A stretch of 64,000 nt of DNA from Maritalea mobilis (lineage in GTDB: Bacteria > Pseudomonadota > Alphaproteobacteria > Rhodobacterales > Rhodobacteraceae). The stretch covers positions 62,001 to 126,000 of the forward strand of contig NZ_JAHVKE010000006.1 of assembly GCF_019800885.1 (NCBI RefSeq). The letters run 5' to 3'. The translations under genes were made by a program, and so were the position numbers. The notes under the pieces are model-generated. The model had not been told where the DNA came from and made no database searches. It worked only from the letters and a program-made list of their open reading frames with translations. Below are positions 8,770 through 17,732 of the stretch, piece after piece. Each line of letters begins with the position of its first letter. The first letter of the stretch is position 1.

Positions 8770-9954
8770 CTACTCTGCACCAACCAGGTAAGCGGCCTTC
8801 CGCACTTCATCGAGCAACCTGCTCTGCGCACTGGTCGGCATCCAATCCCGGCGATAGGTCAACCCGATCTTGCGACCGGGCCAGTCGATGCGCGTGTGCA
8901 GGCGCACCAGCAAGCCGTTGCGCAACTCGGCCTTGGCCTGCTGCCCCGAGATGCAGCCAAGCAGATCGCTTTTCAGCAGCAATTCCCGCATCAGCAGGAT
9001 CGAGCCGCATTCCACTATGCTTTCGGGCAGCGCCATCCCCATCGCCTCGAACATGGCGTCGAACTGCTCGCGCGACGGGGTGCCCGGCCTTGGCACGGCC
9101 CAGGGGTGCTGCACCAACTCGGCCAAGGGCACATCACGCTGTTTGGCGAGTTCATGATCGGGGCGCGCCAGCACGCATAAGTGGTCCACGAACAACGGCT
9201 CCTGCACCACGTCCTCGATCGGCAGCGGGTCACGCATAGCCCCGATCACGAAGTCGATCTCACCACGCCGAAGGCTGCTCAGCATCTCGTTGTAGGGGCC
9301 GTCGAGGATCGTCACCTTGCTCTTGGGACGTGCGGCGCGAAAGCTTGCGACGGCCTCGGGCAGCACGACGGAGCGCGACAGCGGCAAGGCCCCGACCACG
9401 ATGCGCCCCACTTCGCGCCCGTCGAAATCGGCGAGGTCCGCCTCGACCTGGTCGAACTCGGAAAAGGCCAGCCGCGCGGCCTGCGCGAGGTCGCGGCACA
9501 CCCGCGTGGCCACCATGCCGAAAGAAGTGCGTTCAAAAAGCGAGCGGCCCGCTTCCTGCTCGAACTGCGTGATCGCCCGGTGCACCGTGGGCTGGGCGAG
9601 CCCAAGGGCACGGGCCGCAAGCGTGACATTCTGCGTCTCGACCACGGCAATCAGCGCCTGCAATTGGGCCGTGGTGGCGGTGCGGATCAGGCGCGGCGCA
9701 ACCTCGGCCAGCCCCAGGTCGAGCCGATCCATCGCCCGTTTCAGGCGTGCATGGAGCACATCGCCCCGCTCGGTCGGGAAGAACCCCTGGCGCGTCCGGT
9801 CGAACAGGCTGCCGCCCGCCTCGCGCTCCAGCTTTGACAAGGCCTGCGTGACGGCAGGCTGCGACACGAGGCACCGATCGGCTGCGGCCGTCGGTGTGCG
9901 AAGCTCGGCAACGGCGAGGAAAACCCGAAAATGCCGAAGGTTCCGTGAGATCAT
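8770..9954 (-). CDS. LysR-type regulator with two tandem HTH domains, likely regulator of galBCD
   Basis: 394 aa, longer than the usual ~300 aa for the family because the N-terminal winged HTH is duplicated. HTH 1 (residues ~4-63) reads NLRHFRVFLAVAE...SQPAVTQALSKLEREAGGSLF; HTH 2 (~93-151) reads LQALIAVVETQNVTLAARALGLAQPTVHRAITQFE. A normal periplasmic-binding-fold effector domain follows. Start at ATG 9954 has GGAGGGGG upstream; a TTG at 9972 is also in frame. It is divergent from galB, the usual arrangement for a LysR activator and its target, so control of the downstream gallate/protocatechuate genes is inferred. Two-HTH LysR proteins of this kind are found with 4,5-cleavage gene clusters in alphaproteobacteria. 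Confidence 0.9.
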   Translation of the reverse strand: MISRNLRHFRVFLAVAELRTPTAAADRCLVSQPAVTQALSKLEREAGGSLFDRTRQGFFPTERGDVLHARLKRAMDRLDLGLAEVAPRLIRTATTAQLQALIAVVETQNVTLAARALGLAQPTVHRAITQFEQEAGRSLFERTSFGMVATRVCRDLAQAARLAFSEFDQVEADLADFDGREVGRIVVGALPLSRSVVLPEAVASFRAARPKSKVTILDGPYNEMLSSLRRGEIDFVIGAMRDPLPIEDVVQEPLFVDHLCVLARPDHELAKQRDVPLAELVQHPWAVPRPGTPSREQFDAMFEAMGMALPESIVECGSILLMRELLLKSDLLGCISGQQAKAELRNGLLVRLHTRIDWPGRKIGLTYRRDWMPTSAQSRLLDEVRKAAYLVGAE

Positions 9955-10302
9955 CCTGTGATCCCCCTCCAAATCTCAAGGACAGGGATCACGCCGTTGC
10001 TGCGACCAGAACAGCCGCTCGACTGGAAAGGGCCTGTGCCGCAGATGGCAAAGCACGGCGAAAAGAGAATGACCTCACCCGCCGCATGCTGCGCGGCACG
10101 AGGTTTGGTCCCGGACGTGTTCAGCACTGGCATGGCGGGGTCCTCCACTTGATCCGCACATAACCCGACACACTGGCGGAACACAGGCACGACAAGAACC
10201 GATCATAGCAAAAACTTATTCCAATGCACGAGCTTCCGAATTGTCCGTTGCCGCGAAGACATGAGACAAAAGGTCAAACACGACCGCCCGGAGGCCACAG
10301 AC
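9955..10302. promoter_or_regulatory. Divergent intergenic region between the LysR gene and galB
   Basis: 348 bp with no credible gene in either strand. It must hold both divergent promoters. The clearest element is an ATA-N9-TAT dyad at 10205-10219. The galB ribosome binding site GGAGG lies at 10290-10294. The unusually long spacing leaves room for a small RNA or leader, but none is evident. Confidence 0.6.
10205..10219. promoter_or_regulatory. Candidate LysR-type operator (ATA-N9-TAT, T-N11-A core)
   Basis: ATAGCAAAAACTTAT is an interrupted palindrome that satisfies the T-N11-A rule for LysR-type regulators (T at 10206, A at 10218). It lies about 84 bp before the galB start, a plausible position for activation. 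This is a pattern match only. Confidence 0.4.
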
Positions 10303-11034
10303 ATGACCACACCCAAAACCGCCCTCATTATCTCGGCCCATGCCGCCGACTTCGTCTGGCGCTGCGGTGGCGCGATCGCCCTGCATGCCGAGTTGGGCTA
10401 CGAGGTGACGGTGGCCTGCCTGTCCTTCGGCGAACGCGGCGAGAGCGCGCGCTTGTGGAAAGAGGGCAAGTCCCTGCAAGAGGTGAAGGACATCCGACGC
10501 GCCGAGGCCGAGGCCGCCGCCGACGCCCTCGGGGTGCATCGGTTGGAGTGCTTCGATCTCGGGGATTACCCGCTGCATCTCGAAAAAGAGGACAAGTACA
10601 AGCTGGTCGACCTGATCCGCGCCGTGCAGCCGTCCTTCATGATGAGCCACTCGAAATACGACCCGTACAACACCGACCACATGTACGTGACAGAGGTCGC
10701 GCTCGAGGCCCGGATGATCGCGCAGGCCTGGGGTCACAACCCCGGCGAAAAGGTCCTTGGCGCACCGCAGCTCTACCTGTTCGAGCCGCACCAGACCGAG
10801 CAGATGGGGTGGAAACCCGATGTCTTCCTCGACATCACCCCCGTCTGGGACAAGAAGCGCGCCGCGATGGAATGCATGAACGGGCAAGTCCACCTATGGG
10901 ACTACTACACGCGCGTCGCCCAACAGCGCGCCAACCATTTCAAGCGCAATTCCGGCGGGCAGTCGGGCGGACGAGACTGCAAGTTTGCTGAAGGGTTCCA
11001 GTCGATCTTTCCGCGGACGGTCGACGAATTGTAA
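10303..11034 (+). CDS. galB: 4-oxalomesaconate hydratase, PIG-L family (GalB type)
   Basis: 243 aa. GalB hydrates 4-oxalomesaconate (2-keto-4-carboxyhexenedioate tautomer pool) to 4-carboxy-4-hydroxy-2-oxoadipate in the protocatechuate 4,5-cleavage and gallate routes. The protein has the PIG-L/LmbE fold but, like GalB, replaces the deacetylase PHPDDE motif with [13 protein letters not shown] at residues ~12-23. [13 protein letters not shown] near residue 125 supplies further metal-site residues. The Met at 10303 is chosen over an upstream in-frame Met at 10261 because GGAGG sits 8 bases before it. First gene of a three-gene operon with galC (28 bp gap) and galD. Identity is supported strongly by the neighbours. 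Confidence 0.9.
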   Translation: MTTPKTALIISAHAADFVWRCGGAIALHAELGYEVTVACLSFGERGESARLWKEGKSLQEVKDIRRAEAEAAADALGVHRLECFDLGDYPLHLEKEDKYKLVDLIRAVQPSFMMSHSKYDPYNTDHMYVTEVALEARMIAQAWGHNPGEKVLGAPQLYLFEPHQTEQMGWKPDVFLDITPVWDKKRAAMECMNGQVHLWDYYTRVAQQRANHFKRNSGGQSGGRDCKFAEGFQSIFPRTVDEL

Positions 11035-11062
11035 GCGCCACAAACAGGAAGGACGCAGTCCC

Positions 11063-11734
11063 ATGCCCATCGTCAGACAATCCATCGAGCGCGCCGAGCC
11101 TGCGGTGATCGAGGCGCTTGGCCGCGCGGGTGTTGCCACGGTGCACGAGGCGCAGGGGCGGACCGGCCTGATGGCCGCGAACATGCGCCCGATCCAGCAG
11201 GATGCCGGGGTCGCGGGCAGCGCCGTGACGATCTCGGCTGCGCCGGGCGACAATTGGATGATCCACGTCGCCATCGAGCAGTTGCAGGAGGGCGACATCA
11301 TGGTGCTGGCCCCCACCGCCCCCTGCGACATGGGCTATTTCGGCGACCTTCTGGCGACCTCGGCCATGGCGCGCGGCTGCCGAGCGCTGGTGATCGACGC
11401 GGGCGTGCGCGACACGCGCGATCTGCGGCAGATGGGGTTTCTCGTCTGGTCCACCGCGATCAGCGCGCAGGGCACGGTCAAGGAAACGCTCGGCTCGGTC
11501 AACGTGCCCGTGGTCTGCGCCGGCCAGTCGGTGGAGCCCGGCGATGTCGTCGTGGCCGATGATGACGGGGTCTGCATCGTGAAACGCGCCGAGGCGGCGG
11601 CGGTGCTGGAAAAGGCCGAGGCGCGCCTTGCCGCCGAAGAGGCCAAGCGTGAACGGCTGGCCGCGGGCGAGTTGGGCCTCGACATCTACGACATGCGCCC
11701 GCGGCTGCAGGCCAAGGGGCTGAAATATGTCTGA
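11063..11734 (+). CDS. galC: 4-carboxy-4-hydroxy-2-oxoadipate aldolase / oxaloacetate decarboxylase (GalC/LigK type)
   Basis: 223 aa RraA-fold enzyme that cleaves 4-carboxy-4-hydroxy-2-oxoadipate into pyruvate and oxaloacetate. The active-site segment is clear: [16 protein letters not shown] followed by [12 protein letters not shown], where the Arg-Asp pair binds pyruvate and the divalent metal. Start at 11063 has GGAAGG about 10 bases upstream. The stop overlaps the galD start by 8 bp, implying translational coupling. The RraA fold alone would be ambiguous, but position between galB and galD fixes the role. Confidence 0.92.
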   Translation: MPIVRQSIERAEPAVIEALGRAGVATVHEAQGRTGLMAANMRPIQQDAGVAGSAVTISAAPGDNWMIHVAIEQLQEGDIMVLAPTAPCDMGYFGDLLATSAMARGCRALVIDAGVRDTRDLRQMGFLVWSTAISAQGTVKETLGSVNVPVVCAGQSVEPGDVVVADDDGVCIVKRAEAAAVLEKAEARLAAEEAKRERLAAGELGLDIYDMRPRLQAKGLKYV

Positions 11735-12806
11735 TCCCGCGCTGGATGGCATCCCCTGCATCTGGATGCGGGGTGGCAGTTCGAAGGGCGCGTATTTCCT
11801 CGCCTCCGACCTGCCGGAGGACCGGGCCGGGATCGATGACGTGCTGCTCCGGGTGATGGGCTCGCCCGACCCGCGCCAGATCGACGGGATCGGGGGGGCA
11901 GACCCGCTGACCTCGAAGGTGGCGATCCTGTCGCCCTCCACTCGGCCAGATGCGGATGTCGATTACCTGTTCCTGCAGGTCTTCGTCGACAAACCGCTGG
12001 TCTCGGACGCGCAGGGCTGCGGCAATATACTGGCCGGGGTCGGCCCCGCCGCCATCGAGCGTGGGCTGGTGACGGCGGCAGATGACGAAACAGCGGTGCG
12101 CATCCACATGGTCAACACGGGCGAGGTCGCGGTTGCCCGCGTCTCCACCCCCGGCAGGCGGGTCAGCTACGCAGGCGAGGCCGCGATCGATGGCGTGCCC
12201 GGCCAACACGCCGCCGTGCCGCTTCTGTTCAAGGGGCTGGCCGGGTCGATGACCGGGGGGGCGATGCTGCCAACCGGGAACGCCGTGGACGTCATCGAAG
12301 GGGTGGACTGCACCCTGATCGATATGGGGATGCCCATCGTCGTGATGCGCGCGAGCGATTTCGGGATCACCGGGCAGGAAAGCCGCGAGGCGCTGGACGC
12401 CGATACCGCGCTGAAAGAGCGGGTGGAGGCGATCCGCCTGAAGGCCGGGCCAATGATGCAACTGGGCGACGTGGCCGAGAAATCGGTGCCGAAGATGACG
12501 CTGGTGTCAGAGCCCGTGCTGGGCGGCGTGATCTCCACGCGCAGCTTCATCCCGCATCGCTGCCATGCCTCCATCGGGGTCTTCGCGGCAGTCAGCGCCG
12601 CGGTCGCCTGCACCTTGCCCGACGGGCCTGCATCAACGCTTGCACAGTTGCCCAAGGACGGGCGGTTCCGGGTCGAACATCCAAGCGGTGCGGCCGAAGT
12701 GCTTCTGGAACTGGACGAGCGCGGGGCCGTGACGGCGGCCGGCACGGTCCGGACAGCGCGCAAACTGATGGAGGGGCGTGTTTTCCCCGCGCCCAGGCGG
12801 TCCTGA
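11727..12806 (+). CDS. galD: 4-oxalomesaconate tautomerase, PrpF family (GalD type)
   Basis: 359 aa. GalD isomerises the keto and enol forms of 4-oxalomesaconate before hydration by GalB. It belongs to the PrpF/diaminopimelate-epimerase-like fold: [15 protein letters not shown] at residues ~6-20 carries the conserved N-terminal signature, [18 protein letters not shown] provides the catalytic Cys region of the first half, and [15 protein letters not shown] with [15 protein letters not shown] belongs to the second. It ends the gal operon. The ring-cleavage dioxygenase genes that feed the pathway are not in this window. Confidence 0.9.
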   Translation: MSDPALDGIPCIWMRGGSSKGAYFLASDLPEDRAGIDDVLLRVMGSPDPRQIDGIGGADPLTSKVAILSPSTRPDADVDYLFLQVFVDKPLVSDAQGCGNILAGVGPAAIERGLVTAADDETAVRIHMVNTGEVAVARVSTPGRRVSYAGEAAIDGVPGQHAAVPLLFKGLAGSMTGGAMLPTGNAVDVIEGVDCTLIDMGMPIVVMRASDFGITGQESREALDADTALKERVEAIRLKAGPMMQLGDVAEKSVPKMTLVSEPVLGGVISTRSFIPHRCHASIGVFAAVSAAVACTLPDGPASTLAQLPKDGRFRVEHPSGAAEVLLELDERGAVTAAGTVRTARKLMEGRVFPAPRRS

Positions 12807-12896
12807 TCCCTTGGCCGCTGCGCCCGGCAGAACCCACTTCCACCCTTGCGCATGCTTGACGTCGGTTTCTGCCTGACTTACATGAGCAACCGCTGA

Positions 12897-12971
<75 letters not shown>

Positions 12972-13180
12972 AGCACTTTCCCAACAGATTGCCATCGGGC
13001 CTGTAGCCGAGTTTTGGTGATTTCCCCAGAATTGTTCGAAGATCGTCCAATTTCGGACATATCAGACAAGGATTGTCGGAGCTGTGGAAACGGTGGTCTC
13101 CTCCCTCCGACCGGTTCCCTCTCTCCCTGCAAGGCACTGGCCGCATCTTCGGGTGCGGCCTTCTTTTGTCCTGGGTCCGA

Positions 13181-13846
13181 TCAGGCGGCCAAGGGCTCGA
13201 TCAATTGGGACCCGGTGGCACGGTTGGAATTGACGGCAGGATCGACGCGCCAGCGGACATAGCGGCCCTCGGGGGCCGGGATCATCAGGCGTGCGGCGCC
13301 CTTGCCCTCTTCGCCCAACCACTTGACCCAATCCTTGGGCGCAAGGCTGACCGGCTCGCGGTGGTGGGTTTCGGACATCCAGTCCCCGGCGGCGCAGGTG
13401 ACGATGGCACAGGTCGTCAGCGGCATCTCGCCCTTGTCCCACACCTGCCAGATGCCGGCAAAGACCAGGGGCGCGCCATCGGGCGTGGTGAAATACCACG
13501 GCAAACGGTTCCCCTCTTCGTCCTTGGTCCATTCGTAAAAGCCGGTGGCCGGCACGAGGCAGCGCCGTTCCCGGCAGGCCGCGCGAAAGGCGGGCTTCTC
13601 GGCGATCGTTTCGGCGCGTGCGTTGATCAGCAAGGGGCCATCGGTCGGCGACTTGTACCAATACGGCAGAAACCCCCAACGCATCGGGCGGTAGCGTCGC
13701 CCCTCCCCTTCCGAGGTGACCACGCCCACGGGTTGCGTGGGGCAGATGTTGTATCGCGGAGGGTCCGGCAGGTCGTTTGACGGCGTCGCCTCGAATAGCT
13801 GCGCCATCGCATCGCTGGGATGGGTCATGGTCATGCGCCCGCACAT
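13181..13846 (-). CDS. SRAP family protein (YedK/HMCES), abasic-site protein crosslinker
   Basis: 221 aa. The family forms a stable thiazolidine crosslink between Cys2 and abasic sites in single-stranded DNA, shielding them at forks. The start is fixed at 13846 because the mature protein must begin Met-Cys-Gly-Arg, with Cys2 catalytic; the longer frame to 14002 would bury it. Other active-site motifs are INARAET (Asn), GFYEW (catalytic Glu) and THHREP (His). It is a single gene, with no LexA box recognised upstream. Confidence 0.93.
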   Translation of the reverse strand: MCGRMTMTHPSDAMAQLFEATPSNDLPDPPRYNICPTQPVGVVTSEGEGRRYRPMRWGFLPYWYKSPTDGPLLINARAETIAEKPAFRAACRERRCLVPATGFYEWTKDEEGNRLPWYFTTPDGAPLVFAGIWQVWDKGEMPLTTCAIVTCAAGDWMSETHHREPVSLAPKDWVKWLGEEGKGAARLMIPAPEGRYVRWRVDPAVNSNRATGSQLIEPLAA

Positions 13847-13867
13847 GGGGCCAAGACTAGGCGCATG

Positions 13868-13904
13868 AAAAAGGCCCGGCAAGCGCGATGGGCTTGCCGG
13901 GCCT
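13868..13904 (-). terminator. Rho-independent terminator after the DUF1127 gene
   Basis: A perfect 13-bp stem (AGGCCCGGCAAGC, 13872-13884, with GCTTGCCGGGCCT, 13892-13904) and 7-nt loop. On the minus strand it is followed directly by a T run (13868-13872). It sits 25 bp past the DUF1127 stop. Confidence 0.9.
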
Positions 13905-13928
13905 GATCTCAAAATCCGTTCGACCGGG

Positions 13929-14096
13929 TCAGCGGCCGTAAACGGCGTTGCGCGCGATGCGGCGGGCGTCGCCGGGGAAGATGCCCAGATCCTCGATGCC
14001 ACGCTGGCTGTCGATGCGCGACAGTTCGGAAACGGTGCGGTGATAGGCGGCGCGCTTCGCGGCAGCGGAGCGCAAGCGAGTGAAGAACGATGTCAT
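13929..14096 (-). CDS. DUF1127 small arginine-rich protein
   Basis: 55 aa, too short for usual ORF cut-offs but convincing: it starts MTSFFTRLRSAAAKRAAYHRT, has RIDSQRGIEDLGIFPGDARRIA, and ends in the family-typical YGR. A good AGGAGC ribosome site precedes the ATG and a strong terminator follows the stop. DUF1127 proteins in alphaproteobacteria are small basic proteins, some shown to bind RNA and to affect RNA turnover and stress or phosphate and carbon responses. A near-palindromic sequence (TAGCGCTA core, 14144-14155) lies in its upstream region. Confidence 0.92.
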   Translation of the reverse strand: MTSFFTRLRSAAAKRAAYHRTVSELSRIDSQRGIEDLGIFPGDARRIARNAVYGR

Positions 14097-14209
14097 ATCG
14101 ATAGCTCCTGTATTGGGGGTTTGCCTCTCTCGCCGCCCAATATGATAGCGCTAACCACCAATACAATCTTCGTTGCGCGATAGCCGTCATGCAATTTCTG
14201 CAACGCAGC

Positions 14210-14248
14210 AAAAGGGCCGGCACGCGTCTGCGCACCGGCCCGATTTTT
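14210..14248 (-). terminator. Bidirectional-looking terminator after the 5'-nucleotidase gene
   Basis: Stem GGGCCGG (14214-14220) with CCGGCCC (14235-14241). Four A residues on the left and five T residues on the right give a T tract in both directions. It lies 16 bp beyond the stop of the minus-strand nucleotidase. Confidence 0.85.
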
Positions 14249-14264
14249 CACCGTCTGGCCCGAC

Positions 14265-15878
14265 TTATTCGGCGGTCTGGATCCGACCGTCGGTGTAGGG
14301 CGCGTAGGGCGTATTGTCGGCGAGATAGTCGGCAACAACCTGTTCAAGGCCCGGACCGTAGTCATAGGCATTCTCGCCGTAGTTGGCGAAGACGCCATAG
14401 CCGTCACCGCCCGAGCGCATGTAGTTGTTGGACACGACACCGTAGACGGCCTCGGGGTCGAGCGCGGTGAAGCTGCCATCCTCGCCCTCGACCTCGACGG
14501 CCACGATGCGGCTGCCCGGCTCACCTGCGGGGTTCCACGTGTAGCGCATGCCCGAGACCTGCGGGAAACGACCGGCCCCATCCTCGACTTGGCTGACGCC
14601 GTTTTCCAGCGCCTCGACGATCTGCGCCCCGGTCAGCTGGAAGGTCGCCAGCGTGTTCTGGAAGGGCAGAACGGTCAGCACTTCACCCATGGTGACTTCG
14701 CCGCCGTCGATGGAGGCGCGCAGGCCGCCCCCGTTCTGGATCGCGACATGGATGCCCTGGTCACGCACGCGCTCCAGCATGGCGTCTGCCACGAGGTTGC
14801 CCATCGGGCATTCCTCGGCGCGACAAACCTCGCGCGAGCCTTCGATGAATTCCGAGGTTTCGCCGATGACTTCGGCCATGGCCTCTTCGATCGGACCGGC
14901 CAGTTCTTCGACCCGCGCCGCGATCTCGGGGTCCGGCGTGACCGAGGCGTCCAGCAGCATGGTGTTGCCGCCCGCATAGATCACGTTGCCCTCGTCGTCG
15001 AAGGTCACTTCGAGGTGGCCGAGGTATTTCGAATAGGCATAGGCCTGCACGATCGGGACCATCACACCGTCGGGGTTGTTGACCCAGGTCGGATAGGCGC
15101 CGGCGCGGTCCGGGTCATCGGCCGACAGGTAGGTGTGCGAATGGCCGCCCACGATCACGTCGAGGCCCGTCACCGCCTCGGCGATGCGCATGTCGACCGG
15201 CAGGCCCACATGGGTCAGAGCGATGATGATGTCGACGCCCTGTTCGGTCAGCGCGTCCACGTCATTCTGGATCGCGTCGATCTCGTTCTGGAAGATGACC
15301 GTCGGCCCGGGGCTGGCGGTTTCGGCGGTGTCGGTCGCCAGCGCAGACACGATACCGACCTGGATGCCGTTCACCTCAAGAACCAGGGTATCCTCAAGCT
15401 CGCCGTCCAGATCGGGGTTCTGGCTGAGGTCGAGGTTGCCGGACAGGACCGGGAAGCTGACGGTTTCGAGGAAGCGAATGAAGTTCTCGGGGCCGTCATC
15501 GAATTCGTGGTTGCCCACCGCCATGGCGTCGAAGCCGATGGCTTCCATGAACTCGGCTTCGACATCACCCTTGTAGGTGGTGTACATCAGCGAGCCCTGG
15601 AACTGGTCGCCCGCGTCGAGGACGATCACGTTCTCGCCTGCCGCTTCCAACTCGCCACGCAGCGTGTTGATGGCGGTGGCGACGCGCGCCACACCTCCGA
15701 AACACTCGCCGGCCGCGTCGTCTTCGGCCGGGCAGGTCGAATCGTAGCGGTTGATCGGCTGGATACGGCTGTGCAGGTCGTTGATATGAAGGATGTGCAG
15801 CGTGGTGTCGGCGGCGACCGGCGCAGCCAGGCCGAGGCCCGCCATCATCGCCGTCGTGCCCATGATCCGAGCAAGCAT
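14265..15878 (-). CDS. Periplasmic bifunctional 5'-nucleotidase / metallophosphatase
   Basis: 537 aa including a Sec signal peptide (MLARIMGTTAMMAGLGLAAPVAA). The N-terminal calcineurin-like domain (~25-300) shows LHINDLHS, DAGDQFQGS, GNHEFDDG, THVG and GGHSHTYL, the full two-metal set. The C-terminal 5'-nucleotidase domain (~330-530) shows MGNLVADAML, QNGGGLRASIDGG and SNNYMRSGGDGYGVF. It should release nucleosides and phosphate from nucleotides in the periplasm. GGGAG before the ATG fixes the start at 15878; the frame stays open far upstream to 17312 but that is antisense to pyrD. Nucleosides released could feed the salvage operon at 33.9-38.6 kb. Confidence 0.95.
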   Translation of the reverse strand: MLARIMGTTAMMAGLGLAAPVAADTTLHILHINDLHSRIQPINRYDSTCPAEDDAAGECFGGVARVATAINTLRGELEAAGENVIVLDAGDQFQGSLMYTTYKGDVEAEFMEAIGFDAMAVGNHEFDDGPENFIRFLETVSFPVLSGNLDLSQNPDLDGELEDTLVLEVNGIQVGIVSALATDTAETASPGPTVIFQNEIDAIQNDVDALTEQGVDIIIALTHVGLPVDMRIAEAVTGLDVIVGGHSHTYLSADDPDRAGAYPTWVNNPDGVMVPIVQAYAYSKYLGHLEVTFDDEGNVIYAGGNTMLLDASVTPDPEIAARVEELAGPIEEAMAEVIGETSEFIEGSREVCRAEECPMGNLVADAMLERVRDQGIHVAIQNGGGLRASIDGGEVTMGEVLTVLPFQNTLATFQLTGAQIVEALENGVSQVEDGAGRFPQVSGMRYTWNPAGEPGSRIVAVEVEGEDGSFTALDPEAVYGVVSNNYMRSGGDGYGVFANYGENAYDYGPGLEQVVADYLADNTPYAPYTDGRIQTAE

Positions 15879-16001
15879 AGGAAACTCCCGTTTTTCGTTG
15901 GACGCCCACCAGATTGGCGAGGTGCAGGGGTCAAGTAAAGCGGCAAGTTGACGGACGCGTGACACTTGACGCGCAGGCAGGAACGCGCCACTCCCCGCGC
16001 C

Positions 16002-16337
16002 ATGCATATCTACAAGATCCTGCGGCCTGCCGAATGGGCCGACCTCGAAGAACAGGGTGAGACCCGGGGCGCACCGATCGACGCGGCCGATGGGTTCATC
16101 CATTTTTCCACCGCCGAACAGGCGCCCGAGACCGCCGCCAAGCATTTCGCCGGTGAAGAGGGGCTCGTGATCGCCGCCTTCGAGGCCGAGGCGATGGGCG
16201 ATGCGCTGAAATGGGAAGTGTCGCGCGGCGGGGCCCTGTTCCCGCATCTCTACGGGCCGTTGCGCCACTCTGACGTGATCTGGCACGGACCGCTGCCGCT
16301 GGTCGACGGCGTCCATGCCTTTCCGAGGAACATGTAG
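16002..16337 (+). CDS. DUF952 family protein
   Basis: 111 aa. The start MHIYKILRPAEWADL and the motif DGFIHFSTAEQAPETAAKHFAG are hallmarks of DUF952, a small family with an ADP-ribosyltransferase-like fold and no established activity. HLYGPL and the PLVDGVHAFP ending are also conserved. It lies three bases upstream of pyrD and is probably co-transcribed. The Met at 16002 is preferred over an in-frame Met at 15966. Confidence 0.85.
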   Translation: MHIYKILRPAEWADLEEQGETRGAPIDAADGFIHFSTAEQAPETAAKHFAGEEGLVIAAFEAEAMGDALKWEVSRGGALFPHLYGPLRHSDVIWHGPLPLVDGVHAFPRNM

Positions 16338-16340
16338 CCC

Positions 16341-17393
16341 ATGTGGGAACGCTTCGGCCTGTCGGTGATGCAGCGCATGGACCCCGAGCGCGCCCATGCC
16401 CTGGCGATCACCGCGCTGAAAACCGGGCTGTTGCCCTTGGGCGGTCCGGTCACCTCGCCCCGTCTGGCGACAACGCTGGCGGGGCTGGCCTTGCCCAACC
16501 CGGTGGGACTGGCCGCGGGCTTCGACAAGAACGCCGAGGCCGTTCCCGCCCTGTCGCGCGCCGGGTTCGGCTTCCTGGAGGTCGGGGCCGCGACCCCGGT
16601 TGCGCAACCGGGCAATGCCAAACCACGCCTGTTCCGGCTGACCGAGGATGCCGCCGCCATCAACCGCTTCGGCTTCAACAACGAGGGGATGGAGGCGATC
16701 TGCGGGCGACTGGCCGAGGCCCCTCGGCAGGTGCCCGTTGGCCTGAACCTTGGCGCGAACAAGGATAGCGCAGACCGCGCCGGCGACTTTGCCCGCGTTC
16801 TCGCCCATTGCGGCCCGCACCTCGATTTCGCGACGGTCAACGTGTCCTCGCCCAACACAGAACGGTTGCGCGACCTTCAGGGCCGCGCCGCGCTGGACCG
16901 GCTGCTTGCCGGCGTGATGGAGGCCAATGCCGAGCTGGCCCGCCCCCTGCCCGTCTTCCTCAAGATCGCGCCGGATCTGTCGGATGATGAACTGGCCGAG
17001 ATCGCCGAGGTCGCGCTGGCTCAGCACCTTGCCGGGATCATCGCGACGAACACGACCCTGTCGCGCGACGGGCTGCACGGCCCCCACAAGGGCGAAACCG
17101 GTGGGCTGTCGGGACAGCCGCTGTTCGAGAAAAGCACGCGGGTTCTGGCCAAGCTCTACAAGCTGACCGACGGAGGTCTGCCGCTGATCGGTGTCGGTGG
17201 AGTGGGCAGCGTCGAGCAGGCTTGGGAAAAGCTGCGCGCCGGGGCCAGCGCGGTGCAACTTTATACGGCCCTTGTCTATGCCGGCCTCTCGCTCGCGGGG
17301 CGCATCGCGCAAGGTCTTGACGAGAAACTGGAGGGGGCCGGGGCGGCCTCGGTCGCCGAGATCACCGGAACGGGAGTGGACGCATGGCTTTGA
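16341..17393 (+). CDS. pyrD: Quinone-dependent dihydroorotate dehydrogenase (class 2)
   Basis: 350 aa membrane-associated flavoprotein oxidising dihydroorotate to orotate with ubiquinone in pyrimidine synthesis. Class 2 features are present: an N-terminal amphipathic extension ([23 protein letters not shown]), [24 protein letters not shown], the [14 protein letters not shown] catalytic-Ser loop, [12 protein letters not shown], and FMN-binding LIGVGGVGS and [13 protein letters not shown]. It overlaps the ArsC-like gene by 10 bp. Confidence 0.96.
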   Translation: MWERFGLSVMQRMDPERAHALAITALKTGLLPLGGPVTSPRLATTLAGLALPNPVGLAAGFDKNAEAVPALSRAGFGFLEVGAATPVAQPGNAKPRLFRLTEDAAAINRFGFNNEGMEAICGRLAEAPRQVPVGLNLGANKDSADRAGDFARVLAHCGPHLDFATVNVSSPNTERLRDLQGRAALDRLLAGVMEANAELARPLPVFLKIAPDLSDDELAEIAEVALAQHLAGIIATNTTLSRDGLHGPHKGETGGLSGQPLFEKSTRVLAKLYKLTDGGLPLIGVGGVGSVEQAWEKLRAGASAVQLYTALVYAGLSLAGRIAQGLDEKLEGAGAASVAEITGTGVDAWL

Positions 17394-17725
17394 CCCTTTG
17401 GCACAACCCGCGCTGCTCGAAATCGCGCGCGGCGATGAAGCTGCTGGATGACCGGGGCGCGGCCTATTCCACCCGCCTCTACCTGAAAGAACCGCCCAGC
17501 GCCGAAGAGGTGATGGGGTTGGCCAATCGCATCGGGCGGCCGGTGTCCGAAATCGTCCGGACCAAGGAAAAGGCCTATGGTGAACTGGGGTTGGCCGCGG
17601 CCGATGACGCGGCGCTGGCCCTGGCGATTGCCGAGAACCCGATCCTGCTGGAACGCCCCATCCTCGACGACGGGGTGCGCGCCGTGATCGGGCGCCCGCC
17701 CGAGAACATCATCGCGCTTCTCTGA
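17384..17725 (+). CDS. arsC: ArsC-family thioredoxin-fold reductase
   Basis: 113 aa, standard length for the glutaredoxin-linked ArsC family. The catalytic Cys is in [14 protein letters not shown] (Cys11-type CxxS context), with [10 protein letters not shown], the Arg of IVRTKEKAY, and [12 protein letters not shown] with the substrate-binding Arg. It reduces arsenate in characterised members, but no ars regulator or pump is nearby. Co-transcription with pyrD (10-bp overlap) suggests a housekeeping relative, so arsenate activity is not assured. Confidence 0.85.
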   Translation: MALTLWHNPRCSKSRAAMKLLDDRGAAYSTRLYLKEPPSAEEVMGLANRIGRPVSEIVRTKEKAYGELGLAAADDAALALAIAENPILLERPILDDGVRAVIGRPPENIIALL

Positions 17726-17732
17726 CCTGTCT

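Noticed and set aside
15879..17312. N-terminal extension of the nucleotidase frame to 1015 aa
   Set aside because: The extension is antisense to pyrD and DUF952, contains no family features, and would place the signal peptide internally. The start at 15878 has a good ribosome site.
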